In this document: one piece after another, positions 41,211-50,276 of the stretch | Layout: the number at the start of each line of letters is the position of its first letter | How positions within the stretch are numbered: the first letter of the stretch is position 1 | Origin: Pseudoflavonifractor sp. AF19-9AC | GTDB lineage: Bacteria > Bacillota > Clostridia > Oscillospirales > Oscillospiraceae | Reading direction: 5' to 3' | Length of the DNA: 64,000 nt | Assembly: GCF_003478995.1 (NCBI RefSeq) | Contig: NZ_QUGI01000004.1 | Location: 108,507-172,506 of the forward strand | Notes under the pieces: model-generated | What the model saw: the letters and a program-made list of their open reading frames with translations, nothing else | Databases searched by the model: none | Told to the model about the DNA's origin: nothing | Position numbers and translations under genes: made by a program

Positions 41211-41903
41211 TCAGATTACACCGGCCAGCACAAGGGCAAACACCACAAAGGTGGCCAGCAGGGCGAAGGAAAAGAGGACAAAGCCCGCATTCATCTTCTT
41301 GCCCTGGCTGTTCTGGGAGGGAGGCACCACGCCGGCTTTGCGCAGGGCAGTGACCACGGGGGCATAGAGCAGCAGGGTGGCAGCCATGTTCATACCGCCC
41401 TTGGCCAGGTTAAAGGGAAGGAACAGAGTGGGTAGCAGGGCAGCCACATCAGCACGGGAAAACCCCACCATATACATAGGGGTGATAAGGTAATTCCACA
41501 GCAGCATCACAACGACCAGGCACACTACGCCGAGACTCAGTCCCAGGACAGCGCCCTTCTTGGTGTGCATCTTCTTATAGACAAAGGAGGCGGTGCAGCA
41601 GAAGGCGCAGGTGGCCAGGGCATTCATAATAAAGCCGATAATACCGGTGGTGCTGATACTGATCATCTCAATAAAGGCTACCAAAATGGAGATAATGGCC
41701 GCAGAAAGAGGACCGAAGGTAAATCCAGCAATACAGATGACTACGTCCTTAAAATCAAAATCCAGGAACATAACACTGGGCATCAGCTTGGACATCAGCA
41801 TGACGATGTAGGCGATGGCAGTGAGCATGGCCATGCTCACCATAACCTTGGTATTCATGCGTGCGGTACGGGTCTGGGTACGTGCGGTAATGGGTTCAGA
41901 CAT
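41211..41903 (-). CDS. ribU: Riboflavin ECF transporter S component (RibU-like)
   Basis: A 230-residue membrane protein with about six helices. It is the substrate-binding S component of an energy-coupling-factor transporter, here assigned to riboflavin because an FMN riboswitch lies in its leader. KLMPSVMFLDFDFKDVVICI is the typical RibU segment. The C-terminus has an added hydrophobic helix. The start ATG 41903 has AAGGAG upstream; the 41912 GTG overlaps that site. The energising EcfA/EcfT genes are elsewhere. Confidence 0.9.
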   Translation of the reverse strand: MSEPITARTQTRTARMNTKVMVSMAMLTAIAYIVMLMSKLMPSVMFLDFDFKDVVICIAGFTFGPLSAAIISILVAFIEMISISTTGIIGFIMNALATCAFCCTASFVYKKMHTKKGAVLGLSLGVVCLVVVMLLWNYLITPMYMVGFSRADVAALLPTLFLPFNLAKGGMNMAATLLLYAPVVTALRKAGVVPPSQNSQGKKMNAGFVLFSFALLATFVVFALVLAGVI

Positions 41904-41968
41904 AAAAAACACTCCTTACTTGTTTTGGTACACCTGAAAAGCCCATGCCTTCCAGGTGTCAAAACAAT

Positions 41969-41978
41969 TAAGGAGGTG
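41969..41978 (-). promoter_or_regulatory. Anti-ribosome-site segment of ribU leader
   Basis: On the reverse strand, CACCTCCTTA can pair with TAAGGAG-TG at the ribU ribosome site (41911-41920). Between it and the riboswitch lies an 8-bp hairpin (ACACGCAA / TTGCGTGT) inside an AAAACAATT/AATTGTTTT stem, a plausible switching platform. Confidence 0.5.
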
Positions 41979-42026
41979 CGCGCACACGCAAACATTGCGT
42001 GTAAATTGTTTTACACACATCTTCTT

Positions 42027-42139
42027 CCATCCGGACTATAACCGTTGGTCCCGGAGTTTCACCGGGTCAGCGGACTCATAAACATGAGCCCGGTCGCGGA
42101 CTGTACCGCCAGTGGGGAATTTCACCCCGCCCTGAAGAC
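42027..42139 (-). ncRNA. FMN riboswitch (RFN element)
   Basis: On the reverse strand the conserved RFN segments occur in order: GGGCGGGGTGAAATTCCCCA, GGCGGTACAGTCCGCGA, a variable stem, ACCCGGTGAAACTCCGGGAC, and TAGTCCGGATG. These form the six-helix FMN-binding junction. When FMN is bound, expression of the downstream ribU should fall. The platform appears translational, because an anti-ribosome-site segment follows and no clean terminator with a T-run is seen. Confidence 0.95.
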
Positions 42140-42162
42140 ATTGGATTCAGTTGTCCTTACTT

Positions 42163-42191
42163 ATTATACGTAAGATGATTCGGAAATGCAA
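42163..42191 (-). promoter_or_regulatory. Sigma-A promoter of ribU leader
   Basis: On the reverse strand, TTGCAT (42191-42186), a 17-bp spacer and TATAAT (42168-42163), about 20 bp before the RFN element. Confidence 0.8.
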
Positions 42192-42353
42192 GCACTTAAT
42201 TTATATTTTTATTTTAAATCAATTTCAAAGCACATAACGATTAAAATGCACGAGAGAAGAGAAAAATGAAAATATTTTTCAAACAAATTTGCGCTTGACC
42301 TCCCAAAGCTGTGAATGAATTTTTAACTTTTTATTAATACTTGCGAAATAATC
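42192..42353. other. AT-rich divergent intergenic region
   Basis: Markedly AT-rich for this genome (long A and T tracts), lying between divergent promoters for ribU and the glycosyltransferase. It probably helps promoter activity. No gene, terminator or known RNA motif was seen. Confidence 0.6.
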
Positions 42354-42381
42354 TTGCAATATTTAAAAGCCGTGCTATGAT
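42354..42381 (+). promoter_or_regulatory. Promoter of GT2 glycosyltransferase gene
   Basis: TTGCAA (42354-42359), a 16-bp spacer and TATGAT (42376-42381). Apart from the 1-bp shorter spacer, both boxes equal those of the rnf promoter. Confidence 0.65.
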
Positions 42382-42437
42382 AGGTCGGTATCAAAAAGAA
42401 TGAGAGCTATCCTAGTCTTCGCTAAAGGTGTTTTACT

Positions 42438-43724
42438 ATGAATGTAATTCAAATGTTGGAAAGTTTTAATTTCTTGCTGGCAGTTTTGTTTACCACGATC
42501 TACATCTACCAGCTTGGTTATTTGTGTATGGGCTTGATCCGCAGGAAAGGACTTCACGTTCCGGAAGCCCACAAGTATCACCGCTATGCCGCCGTTATTT
42601 CGGCACGAAACGAAGAAGGGGTTATCGGAACACTAATCGAGTGCCTGAAACAGCAAAATTACCCCAAGGAATATTTGGATATTTACGTGGTGGCAGACAA
42701 CTGTACTGACCATACGGCAGAGGTTTCCCGCCGCGCGGGCGCCATCGTATATGAGCGGTTCAATCAGCGTCAGAAGGGCAAGGGATACGCCCTGGACTAT
42801 CTGTTCCGTACCTTGCGTCAGGAAGGCCGTGATATTTATGACGGCTATATGATTTTTGACGCGGATAATCTGGTGGATCCCCAGTTTACTGCTGAGATGA
42901 ACAAGGTCTTCGACAGCGGCAAATATGCTGCCATTACCTGTTACCGCAACTCCAGCAACTTTGGAGCAAACTGGATTTCCGCCGGTTATGCCATCTGGTT
43001 TTTGCGGGAAGCCCGTTTCCTGAATGCCCCCCGTATGATGTTGGGTTCCAACTGTCACGTATCCGGTACCGGCTTCCTGGTCTCTGCCGACGTGATTCGT
43101 GAAAATGGAGGCTGGCCCTACCATCTGCTGACTGAGGATATTGAATTTTCGGTCAGCTGCGCTCTGAAGGGACAGCGGATTGGCTATTGCGAGAAGGCTG
43201 TCATTTATGATGAGCAGCCCACCTCCTTCCAGCAGTCCTGGAATCAGCGGATGCGCTGGTCCAAGGGCTTCTATCAGGTGAACTCCAACTACAGCGGCCG
43301 CCTGATTCGGAACTTCCTGTCCCGGCCCAGTCTGAAGAGCTGGTCCTGCTACGATATGTTTGTGACCGTAGCACCTGGAATGCTTCTGACCCTGGCTATG
43401 CTGGCCTTCAATGGTGTTCTTTGTCTGGCCTGCATGTTCGGACCGGAGTATCTGATTCCCCGTGTCATTGAGGTATCCACTCAATTTATTTTTGGCACGA
43501 TCTTCAATTTCTATCTTGGCCTTCTGCTCTACGGCGTTTTGACTGTACTGTGCGAGTGGAAACAGATTCAGATTCCGGGGTATAAGAAGCTGCTGTACGT
43601 CTTCACGTTCCCCATCTTCATGTTTACTTACATTCCCATTTCCCTCAGCGCCCTGGTCCGCAAAGTGGACTGGAAGCCTATCTATCACTCGGGAAATCGC
43701 ACCGTTTTGAGAAAAGTATCCTAA
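42438..43724 (+). CDS. Family 2 membrane glycosyltransferase (BcsA/IcaA-like)
   Basis: A 428-residue processive-type glycosyltransferase: one N-terminal helix (about 10-35), a cytoplasmic GT-A domain, then three to four C-terminal helices (about 305-415). Catalytic motifs are VVADNCTDHTAE, MIFDADNLVDP (DxD), HLLTEDIEFS (TED base) and SWNQRMRWSKGFYQV (QxxRW). It would polymerise or transfer a sugar from a UDP-sugar across the membrane. The polysaccharide cannot be named, and no PilZ, BcsB or deacetylase partner is adjacent. The gene is monocistronic, between its own promoter and terminator. Confidence 0.88.
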   Translation: MNVIQMLESFNFLLAVLFTTIYIYQLGYLCMGLIRRKGLHVPEAHKYHRYAAVISARNEEGVIGTLIECLKQQNYPKEYLDIYVVADNCTDHTAEVSRRAGAIVYERFNQRQKGKGYALDYLFRTLRQEGRDIYDGYMIFDADNLVDPQFTAEMNKVFDSGKYAAITCYRNSSNFGANWISAGYAIWFLREARFLNAPRMMLGSNCHVSGTGFLVSADVIRENGGWPYHLLTEDIEFSVSCALKGQRIGYCEKAVIYDEQPTSFQQSWNQRMRWSKGFYQVNSNYSGRLIRNFLSRPSLKSWSCYDMFVTVAPGMLLTLAMLAFNGVLCLACMFGPEYLIPRVIEVSTQFIFGTIFNFYLGLLLYGVLTVLCEWKQIQIPGYKKLLYVFTFPIFMFTYIPISLSALVRKVDWKPIYHSGNRTVLRKVS

Positions 43725-43728
43725 ATCT

Positions 43729-43772
43729 TTGCGGGAGGTCTGAAGCAGACAGACTTCCCGCAATCTTTTTTG
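43729..43772 (+). terminator. Terminator after GT2 gene
   Basis: A 14-bp stem (TTGCGGGAGGTCTG / CAGACTTCCCGCAA, one G-T pair) followed by TCTTTTTTG. Confidence 0.92.
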
Positions 43773-43913
43773 CTTGTTCCTTTGACATGGTTTAATAGAG
43801 GACCAAAAAAATTAACTCTTTGGACATAAAAAACTTTTCACTTTCCTCTATGCAAAAGAGGAGAATTATATTAAAATAGACAGGCAAGAATTGTAACACA
43901 AGGAGTGGTTCCC

Positions 43914-44630
43914 ATGGAGCAGCCTAAGTATAAACGAGTTTTGTTGAAGATCAGTGGTGAGGCCCTGGCGGGTGATCAGGTCCGCGGCCTTGATTTCCAT
44001 GTCATCGGTCAGGTGTGTGACGTTATCAAGCGCTGCGTCGAGTTGGGTGTCCAGGTGGGCGTCGTGGTCGGCGGCGGTAACTTCTGGCGCGGCGTAAAGG
44101 ACGGCGGCGATCAGATGGAACGTGTGCGTGCCGACCATATGGGTATGCTGGCCACCGCAATTAATGCCCTGGCTGTGGCCGATGTGCTGGAGCAGAAGGG
44201 GGTCCCTGTCCGCGTGCAGACTGCCGTGGAGATGCGGGCCATGGCCGAGCCCTATATCCGTTCCCGGGCCATTCGTCATCTGGAAAAGGGACGCGTGGTC
44301 ATTTTCGGCTGCGGCACGGGTAATCCGTTCTTCTCCACCGATACCGCCGCAGTGCTCCGCGCCGCTGAGATTGATGCGGATGTCATTTTGCTGGCCAAGA
44401 ATATTGATGGCGTCTATTCCGCCGATCCCAAGCTGGATCCTGCTGCTATCAAGTATGATGCCATTACCTATGATGACGTGCTGGCGCAGCACCTGAAGGT
44501 GATGGATTCCACCGCCACCTCTTTGTCCATGGACAACAAGATTCCCGTTCTGCTCTTTGCGCTGAAAGATCCTGAGAACATTATCCGCGCCGTGATGGGG
44601 GAGAAGATCGGTACCATCGTAGGTGGCTGA
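43914..44630 (+). CDS. pyrH: UMP kinase
   Basis: A 238-residue amino-acid-kinase-fold enzyme phosphorylating UMP to UDP. It has the [17 protein letters not shown] start, [14 protein letters not shown] (phosphate loop), [17 protein letters not shown] and the acceptor-site [15 protein letters not shown] use ATG 43914, 8 nt after AGGAG, in preference to the GTG at 43905. It begins the conserved pyrH-frr-uppS-cdsA-dxr-rseP-ispG-polC run. Only a weak promoter candidate (TATGCA-N17-TAAAAT, -10 at about 43871) was seen upstream. Confidence 0.96.
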   Translation: MEQPKYKRVLLKISGEALAGDQVRGLDFHVIGQVCDVIKRCVELGVQVGVVVGGGNFWRGVKDGGDQMERVRADHMGMLATAINALAVADVLEQKGVPVRVQTAVEMRAMAEPYIRSRAIRHLEKGRVVIFGCGTGNPFFSTDTAAVLRAAEIDADVILLAKNIDGVYSADPKLDPAAIKYDAITYDDVLAQHLKVMDSTATSLSMDNKIPVLLFALKDPENIIRAVMGEKIGTIVGG

Positions 44631-44674
44631 AGGCACACCAACCCAGAAAATAAAAACGGAAAGGGAGTAAGACC

Positions 44675-45229
44675 ATGAGTCCCGAAAATAAGGTGTATGA
44701 CGAGAAGATGCTTAAGACCATTGAGGTCGTCAAAGCAAACTTTGCCTCTGTCCGGGCCGGCCGTGCCAACGCCGGTGTGCTGGACCGTATTTTAGTGGAA
44801 TATTACGGCACCCCCACTCCGCTGAATCAGGTGGCCGCCATTTCCTCCCCGGACCCCCGTACGCTGGTGATTCAGCCTTGGGATGGTTCTCTGCTCAAGG
44901 CGATTGAGAAGGCGATTCAGACCTCCGACCTGGGCATCAATCCTCAGAACGATGGCCGTGTCATTCGCCTAGCATTCCCGCAGCTGACCGAGGAGCGCCG
45001 TAAGGATCTGTCCAAGCAGGTGCGCAAGTACGGCGAAGACGGCAAGGTTGCCGTGCGCAACATCCGCCGGGACGCCATGGAAGACTTCAAGAAGATGAAA
45101 AAGAACGGTGACATTACGGAAGATGACCAGAAGCAGCTGGAAAAAGAGCTGCAGGATCTCACCGACAAGCGCTGCAAGGATATTGATGAGCTGACTGCCG
45201 TCAAGGAAAAAGAACTGATGGCGGTGTAA
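44675..45229 (+). CDS. frr: Ribosome recycling factor
   Basis: A 184-residue factor that with EF-G splits post-termination ribosomes. It is helical, with the long three-helix-bundle arms (residues 1-30 and 105-184) around a small beta domain. Diagnostics are ASVRAGRANAGVLDRI, NPQNDGRVIRLAFPQLTEER and RKDLSKQVRKYGEDGKVAVR. It lies 44 nt after pyrH, the usual partner. An inverted repeat follows. Confidence 0.96.
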   Translation: MSPENKVYDEKMLKTIEVVKANFASVRAGRANAGVLDRILVEYYGTPTPLNQVAAISSPDPRTLVIQPWDGSLLKAIEKAIQTSDLGINPQNDGRVIRLAFPQLTEERRKDLSKQVRKYGEDGKVAVRNIRRDAMEDFKKMKKNGDITEDDQKQLEKELQDLTDKRCKDIDELTAVKEKELMAV

Positions 45230-45248
45230 TCCATACCGCTGCGCTTAT

Positions 45249-45281
45249 GGCCGCGGTGCCGGATGGCCGGCCGCCGCGGCC
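45249..45281 (+). repeat. GC-rich inverted repeat between frr and uppS
   Basis: GGCCGCGG / CCGCGGCC arms enclose a smaller GCCGG-ATG-GCCGGC dyad, followed by CCTTTGCTGGTTTT. It may be a weak terminator or processing hairpin. Confidence 0.45.
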
Positions 45282-45301
45282 CTTTGCTGGTTTTAGAAAT
45301 A

Positions 45302-45340
45302 CGACCCGGACAGCCCTTATAACAGATTGGGGCCGGGTCG
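45302..45340 (+). repeat. Inverted repeat in uppS leader
   Basis: CGACCCGG (45302-45309) and CCGGGTCG (45333-45340) are perfect 8-bp arms around a 23-nt loop, ending 4 nt before the uppS ribosome site. The role is unknown. Confidence 0.4.
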
Positions 45341-45356
45341 GAGCGAGGTGCCTGTC

Positions 45357-46106
45357 ATGGCCTTTTTTCAGAAGAAATCTACTCCGGCTCAGCCTCAGGC
45401 GGATTTGCAGCATTTGCCCCGCCACATTGCCATTATTATGGACGGCAATGGACGCTGGGCCAAAAAACGTGGGCTGCCCCGTACTGCCGGCCATGCCGCG
45501 GGTGCGGAAACCTTTCGTTCCATTGCTACTTATTGCAAAGACATTGGCTTGGAGTACCTGACCGTCTACGCCTTTTCCACAGAAAACTGGAAACGCCCGG
45601 AAGAAGAGGTCTCCGCTATCATGGGGCTCCTGAAAAAGTACCTTCTGGAAGCTATTTCCAAGATGGAACGGGACCGGGTAAAGATGGCTTTTTTCGGGGA
45701 TCTCTCGCCTTTGACACCGGAACTGCGTGAGCTTTGTGAGCGCACGCAGGAAATTTCCACCCATTATGACGGCTGTCAGGTCAATATTTGCCTGAACTAC
45801 GGCGGGCGTGACGAGTTGCTGCACGCTGCCCAAGCCTATGCCCGAGACTGTATGGACGGGAAGGCAGACCCGAACCATTTGACCCAGGAGCAGTTCGGCG
45901 GTTATTTGTATTCCAAGGATATTCCGGATCCTGATCTCATCATCCGCCCCAGCGGAGAACTGAGGCTGTCTAACTTTTTGCTCTGGCAGTCCGCCTATGC
46001 GGAGTTCTACTTCACGGACGTGCTCTGGCCGGACTTCTCCAAAGAGGAGCTCCACCGGGCCATTGCGGCCTACCAAAGCCGCAGCCGCCGTTTCGGAGGT
46101 GTGTAA
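45357..46106 (+). CDS. uppS: Isoprenyl transferase (undecaprenyl diphosphate synthase)
   Basis: A 249-residue cis-prenyltransferase that builds the C55 lipid carrier for wall polymers. Motifs are HIAIIMDGNGRWAKKRGLPR (catalytic Asp), VYAFSTENWKRPEEEV, ICLNYGGRDELLHAA and LIIRPSGELRLSNFLLWQ with the final YAEFYFTDVLWPDF. The start ATG 45357 has GAGGTG 6 nt upstream; the frame opens at 45327. The product UppP at 28905 recycles the same lipid. Confidence 0.95.
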   Translation: MAFFQKKSTPAQPQADLQHLPRHIAIIMDGNGRWAKKRGLPRTAGHAAGAETFRSIATYCKDIGLEYLTVYAFSTENWKRPEEEVSAIMGLLKKYLLEAISKMERDRVKMAFFGDLSPLTPELRELCERTQEISTHYDGCQVNICLNYGGRDELLHAAQAYARDCMDGKADPNHLTQEQFGGYLYSKDIPDPDLIIRPSGELRLSNFLLWQSAYAEFYFTDVLWPDFSKEELHRAIAAYQSRSRRFGGV

Positions 46107-46111
46107 CCCAT

Positions 46112-46936
46112 ATGGTGACACGAATTGTTGTGGCCGTGGTGCTGGCCCCGCTCTTTTTTATTGTTTTGTTTTTCCTTCCGCCGATTTGGCTGGCGGTGCT
46201 GATTTCTGCCATCTGTGCTGTGGCTTCCTTTGAGCTCCTGCGGGCGACAAAGGTGGCTCACCACAACGGCATGTACGCCTATACAGCCATTGCAGCGGCA
46301 CTGATCCCCGGGGGATGCCTGTACTTTGGATATGGTAGCTGGTATATACGGGCGGCGGCCCTCTTCTTGATGGTAACGCTGTTTTTGCTGGCGATCAAGC
46401 TGTATGGAACGGACCGTGCCATTAAAACAGAGCAGATTATGGTCTGCCTGTTTGGTGGACTCATTATTCCCCTGTTCCTGTCTGCGCTGGTGGAGCTTAA
46501 GGATATGGAGCACGGAAAGTATCTGGTACTCCTGCCCGTTATCTGCGCATTTTTGACCGATGCCGGTGCCTATTTTGCAGGCGTTTTCCTGGGTAAGCAC
46601 CGCGGCATCACCATGGTAAGTCCCAAGAAATCCCTGGAGGGCTATATCGGCGGAATCTTATCCGGCGCTGTATTTCTCTTGCTGTATGGAGTCATCCTCC
46701 AGCAGTTTGCCCATCTGGAGGTTTCTCTGCCCATTATGGCTCTTTATGGGCTTCTAGGTAGCGCTATCACAGAGTTGGGCGACCTCTCTTTTTCCTTCAT
46801 CAAACGGCAGTACGGAATTAAAGATTACGGCAATTTACTCCCGGGACACGGCGGTATGCTGGATCGGTTCGACTCCATGACGTTTGCCGCACCTCTGCTG
46901 TTACTGTTGGTGGAGCTTCTTCCCGCATTTCACTAA
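46112..46936 (+). CDS. cdsA: Phosphatidate cytidylyltransferase
   Basis: A 274-residue membrane enzyme with about eight helices that makes CDP-diacylglycerol from phosphatidate and CTP. The signature near the C-terminus reads FSFIKRQYGIKDYGNLLPGH then GGMLDRFDSM. The start lies 5 nt after the uppS stop. It is in the standard order between uppS and dxr. Confidence 0.95.
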   Translation: MVTRIVVAVVLAPLFFIVLFFLPPIWLAVLISAICAVASFELLRATKVAHHNGMYAYTAIAAALIPGGCLYFGYGSWYIRAAALFLMVTLFLLAIKLYGTDRAIKTEQIMVCLFGGLIIPLFLSALVELKDMEHGKYLVLLPVICAFLTDAGAYFAGVFLGKHRGITMVSPKKSLEGYIGGILSGAVFLLLYGVILQQFAHLEVSLPIMALYGLLGSAITELGDLSFSFIKRQYGIKDYGNLLPGHGGMLDRFDSMTFAAPLLLLLVELLPAFH

Positions 46937-46976
46937 GAAATGGACCGCGGCATGTTAGCCGCAATAGGTGATAGAT

Positions 46977-48113
46977 ATGAGCAGTTGTGTTTCTATTTTA
47001 GGTTCAACTGGATCCATCGGGCGGCAATCATTAGAGGTGATTGCCGCCTGCGGCATGCGTGTGGCCGCATTGACGGCAAACTCCAGCGTACAGAAGCTGG
47101 AGGAACAGGCCAGACAATTCCATCCGGAACTGGCCGTCATGATGGACGAAGAGGCTGCCGCTGACTTGCGGGTTCGACTGGCTGATACAGACATCCGTGT
47201 GGCTGGTGGAATGGAGGGCCTTTTGGAGGCGGCGGTCATCCCCAGCGCCGACACGGTCATTACCGCTGTGGTGGGTATGGTAGGCTTGCGTCCTACCTTG
47301 GCTGCCATTCGAGAAGGAAAGCGCATCGGCCTTGCCAACAAGGAAACCCTGGTCTGTGCCGGAACTCTAGTTCTGGAGGAGGCTAAAGACTATGGAGCGG
47401 AGATCATTCCCGTGGATTCCGAGCACTCCGCACTTTTCCAATGTTTGCAGGGCAATCGGGACCGAGGAGAGGTCAAACGACTGATTCTTACCTGCTCCGG
47501 TGGCCCCTTCTACGGGAAAAAAGCCGCAGAATTAAAGGGAATGACAAGGGAAGATGCCTTACGGCATCCCAACTGGTCCATGGGAGCAAAAATTACGGTT
47601 GACTCCGCCACGTTGATGAACAAAGGGTTGGAAGTCATTGAGGCCATGCATCTTTACCACATGCCGCCGGAAAAAATTTCCGTTGTAGTGCATCGCGAGA
47701 GTATTATCCATTCCCTGGTGGAATACTGTGATAATGCCATGATTGCCCAGTTGGGTGCACCGGATATGCGTCTGCCCATTCAGTATGCACTGACGTTCCC
47801 AAAGCGTGTACCGGGACCGGCGACCGAATTGGATTTGTGGAATTGCGGCCCTCTCACCTTTGGAAATCCGGATCTTGAAACCTTTCGTTGCTTGGATTTG
47901 GCCCTTCAGGCGGCCAGGACCGGAGGGACTGCTGGAGCCATTCTCAACGGTGCGAATGAAGCGGCCGTGGCTCAGTTCCTGGCAGGTAAAATTGGGTTCC
48001 TGGACATTGCTGAACAGGTGGCTCGGGCTATGGAGCAGGTGCCCGTTCGCTTCAATCCCGGCCTGAAGGATGTGCTGGAGGCGGACCGGGCCGCCCGTGA
48101 GGCAGTAGGTTGA
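46977..48113 (+). CDS. dxr: 1-deoxy-D-xylulose 5-phosphate reductoisomerase
   Basis: A 378-residue second enzyme of the MEP isoprenoid pathway, using NADPH. It has an N-terminal Rossmann loop ILGSTGSIGRQSLEVI, ANKETLVCAG, the metal and substrate segment VDSEHSALFQCL and PNWSMGAKITVDSATLMNKG, and INGANEAAVAQFL-like ILNGANEAAVAQFL. I start at ATG 46977, with AGGTG 6 nt before it, not at GTG 46968. With ispG downstream it shows that this organism makes isoprenoids by the MEP route. Confidence 0.96.
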   Translation: MSSCVSILGSTGSIGRQSLEVIAACGMRVAALTANSSVQKLEEQARQFHPELAVMMDEEAAADLRVRLADTDIRVAGGMEGLLEAAVIPSADTVITAVVGMVGLRPTLAAIREGKRIGLANKETLVCAGTLVLEEAKDYGAEIIPVDSEHSALFQCLQGNRDRGEVKRLILTCSGGPFYGKKAAELKGMTREDALRHPNWSMGAKITVDSATLMNKGLEVIEAMHLYHMPPEKISVVVHRESIIHSLVEYCDNAMIAQLGAPDMRLPIQYALTFPKRVPGPATELDLWNCGPLTFGNPDLETFRCLDLALQAARTGGTAGAILNGANEAAVAQFLAGKIGFLDIAEQVARAMEQVPVRFNPGLKDVLEADRAAREAVG

Positions 48114-48144
48114 CGTTCCTTACACTGCCAGTATTGGAGGTACT

Positions 48145-49218
48145 ATGCTTTATATCATCATCGGCATCTTAATCTTCGGTGTACTCATTGCCACCCATGA
48201 GTTGGGGCATTTCCTCACGGCTAAGCTGCTGGGTGTGAAGGTCAATGAGTTCTCCATCGGGATGGGTCCCGCTGTGTTCAGCAGAGAGAAAGGCGAGACG
48301 CTTTACAGCCTTCGCGTTCTTCCCATAGGCGGCTACTGTGCCATGGAAGGGGAGGAGGACAACTCCGCCGACCCCCGGTCCTTTGGTCGGGCCAGTGGCT
48401 GGCGGAAGATCCTTATTCTGTGTGCCGGTGCTGCCATGAACTTTTTGACCGGCATAATCATCCTGGCCGTTCTTCTCTTTCAATTGTCGGGCATCGCCAT
48501 GCCGGTGGTGGCCGGTTTTCTGGATGGCTACGGACTGGAGAACTGCGGACTGCAGGAGGGCGACATTGTGTTGTCCATCAATGGTCAGCGTATGTTCAGT
48601 CTATATGGTCAAGACCGGATGCTGTCTGCCCTGGAGGCCGCCGGAGATAACGTCGACTTCGTGATCTCCCGAAATGGAGAACGAATCACCTTAAAGGACG
48701 TTTATATGCCCCGACAGGAGCGTGTGGCCGAGGATGGGACCGTCACCAATCTCCGTGGAATCAGCAAAAGCTTTGCTGCCTACGATGCCGGTTTCGGGGA
48801 GCGCCTTTTGTTTAGCTGGTACAGTGCCGTAGATATGGTAGAAGTGGTTTGGACCAGTCTGGGAACGCTGATTTCCGGCCAGGTGGGCATCCGTGAACTG
48901 TCCGGTCCGGTGGGCATCGTGGATACTATGACCGAAGTGGGTGAGCAGTCTGCCACAGCGATGGATGCCGCGATGAATCTGGCCTTCTTTGCTGCGCTTA
49001 TTGCTGTCAACCTGGCAGTCATGAATCTGCTGCCTCTGCCCGCACTGGACGGCGGCCGGATTTTCTTCCTGCTGCTGAACGGCGTTTTGTACCTGCTGTT
49101 CCGCCGCAAAATTTCCCCTAAGTATGAGGGATATGTTCATATGGCGGGATTGGCTGCGCTGATGGGGCTGATGCTGGTAGTCACCCTCAGCGACGTGGGA
49201 AAAATATTTGGACATTAA
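48145..49218 (+). CDS. rseP: RIP site-2 metalloprotease RseP
   Basis: A 357-residue intramembrane zinc protease. Catalytic HExxH is in LIATHELGHFLTAKLLG (about 15-31). A PDZ domain lies at about 120-200 (LQEGDIVLSINGQRMFS). The second metal motif is NLLPLPALDGGRIFF (about 294-308). It cleaves membrane-embedded anti-sigma factors and signal peptides; the ECF/DUF4179 pair at the left edge could in principle be a client, which is speculation. It is cotranscribed in the conserved dxr-rseP-ispG order. Confidence 0.94.
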   Translation: MLYIIIGILIFGVLIATHELGHFLTAKLLGVKVNEFSIGMGPAVFSREKGETLYSLRVLPIGGYCAMEGEEDNSADPRSFGRASGWRKILILCAGAAMNFLTGIIILAVLLFQLSGIAMPVVAGFLDGYGLENCGLQEGDIVLSINGQRMFSLYGQDRMLSALEAAGDNVDFVISRNGERITLKDVYMPRQERVAEDGTVTNLRGISKSFAAYDAGFGERLLFSWYSAVDMVEVVWTSLGTLISGQVGIRELSGPVGIVDTMTEVGEQSATAMDAAMNLAFFAALIAVNLAVMNLLPLPALDGGRIFFLLLNGVLYLLFRRKISPKYEGYVHMAGLAALMGLMLVVTLSDVGKIFGH

Positions 49219-49238
49219 GCCCGAAAGGGGAGTCTGAC

Positions 49239-50276
49239 ATGACAAAAGCAATTCAGGTGGGAGGCGTCACCATTGGCGGCGGAGCTCCCATTTCCATTCA
49301 GTCCATGACCAATACCCGTACTGATGACGTGGAGGCCACGCTCGCTCAAATCCGGGCCCTGGCCGCTGCCGGCTGCGATATTGTCCGGGTCGCCGTACCC
49401 GATATGGCGGCGGCCAAGGCTGTGGGAAAGATCAAAGAGAATTGTCCTCTGCCTCTGGTGGTGGACATCCACTTTGACTATAAGCTGGCCCTGGAGGCCA
49501 TTGCGGCCGGCGCAGATAAAGTGCGCATCAATCCGGGCAACATCGGCGGTGCGGACAAGGTGAAGGCGGTGGCAGACGCCTGCCGCCAGCGTGGGATCCC
49601 CATCCGCATTGGGGTGAACGGAGGCTCTCTGGAAAAGGAATTGCTGGCCAAATATGGCCGGGTATGCCCCGAGGCCATGGTGGAATCCGCCTTCGGCCAC
49701 ATTCGTCTGCTCCAGCAGTTTGACTTTGATGACATCTGCGTCTCGTTAAAATCCTCCAGTGTGCCCATTACCATGAAGGCCTATCAGTTGATGAGCCAGC
49801 AAAGTAATTATCCTTTACATATTGGGGTGACTGAGGCCGGGACCGTTCGGATGGGCACTCTGAAATCTGCGGTGGGCATTGGCGGGCTGTTGGCTCTGGG
49901 AATTGGAGACACCATGCGGGTCTCTCTGTCCGCCGACCCGGTGCAGGAGGTGTACGCCGCCCGGGAAATCTTCAAGGCCGCCGGCATTCGTCGTGAGGGA
50001 GCCGAGCTGGTGTCCTGTCCCACCTGCGGCCGTACACGCATCAACCTGATTGCTCTGGCCAATGAGGTGGAGGAACGCCTCAAGGAAGTAGACAAGCCCA
50101 TTACCGTGGCCGTCATGGGCTGCGTGGTCAATGGCCCGGGAGAGGCCAGCGCCGCAGACTGCGGCATTGCAGGCGGAGTAGGGGAGGGCCTGCTGTTCAA
50201 GAGAGGACAGATCATTAAAAAAGTCCCCCAGGACCAACTGGTGGATGAGCTCTTTGCCCTCATTGATACCCTGTAA
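49239..50276 (+). CDS. ispG: (E)-4-hydroxy-3-methylbut-2-enyl-diphosphate synthase
   Basis: A 345-residue iron-sulfur enzyme of the MEP pathway. It has an N-terminal TIM barrel (PISIQSMTNTRTDDVEAT, VVDIHFDYKLALEAIAAGAD) and a C-terminal cluster domain with the three cysteine positions in CPTCGRTRINL and MGCVVNGPGEASAADCG. Length matches the two-domain bacterial form. It is 20 nt after rseP. Confidence 0.96.
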   Translation: MTKAIQVGGVTIGGGAPISIQSMTNTRTDDVEATLAQIRALAAAGCDIVRVAVPDMAAAKAVGKIKENCPLPLVVDIHFDYKLALEAIAAGADKVRINPGNIGGADKVKAVADACRQRGIPIRIGVNGGSLEKELLAKYGRVCPEAMVESAFGHIRLLQQFDFDDICVSLKSSSVPITMKAYQLMSQQSNYPLHIGVTEAGTVRMGTLKSAVGIGGLLALGIGDTMRVSLSADPVQEVYAAREIFKAAGIRREGAELVSCPTCGRTRINLIALANEVEERLKEVDKPITVAVMGCVVNGPGEASAADCGIAGGVGEGLLFKRGQIIKKVPQDQLVDELFALIDTL

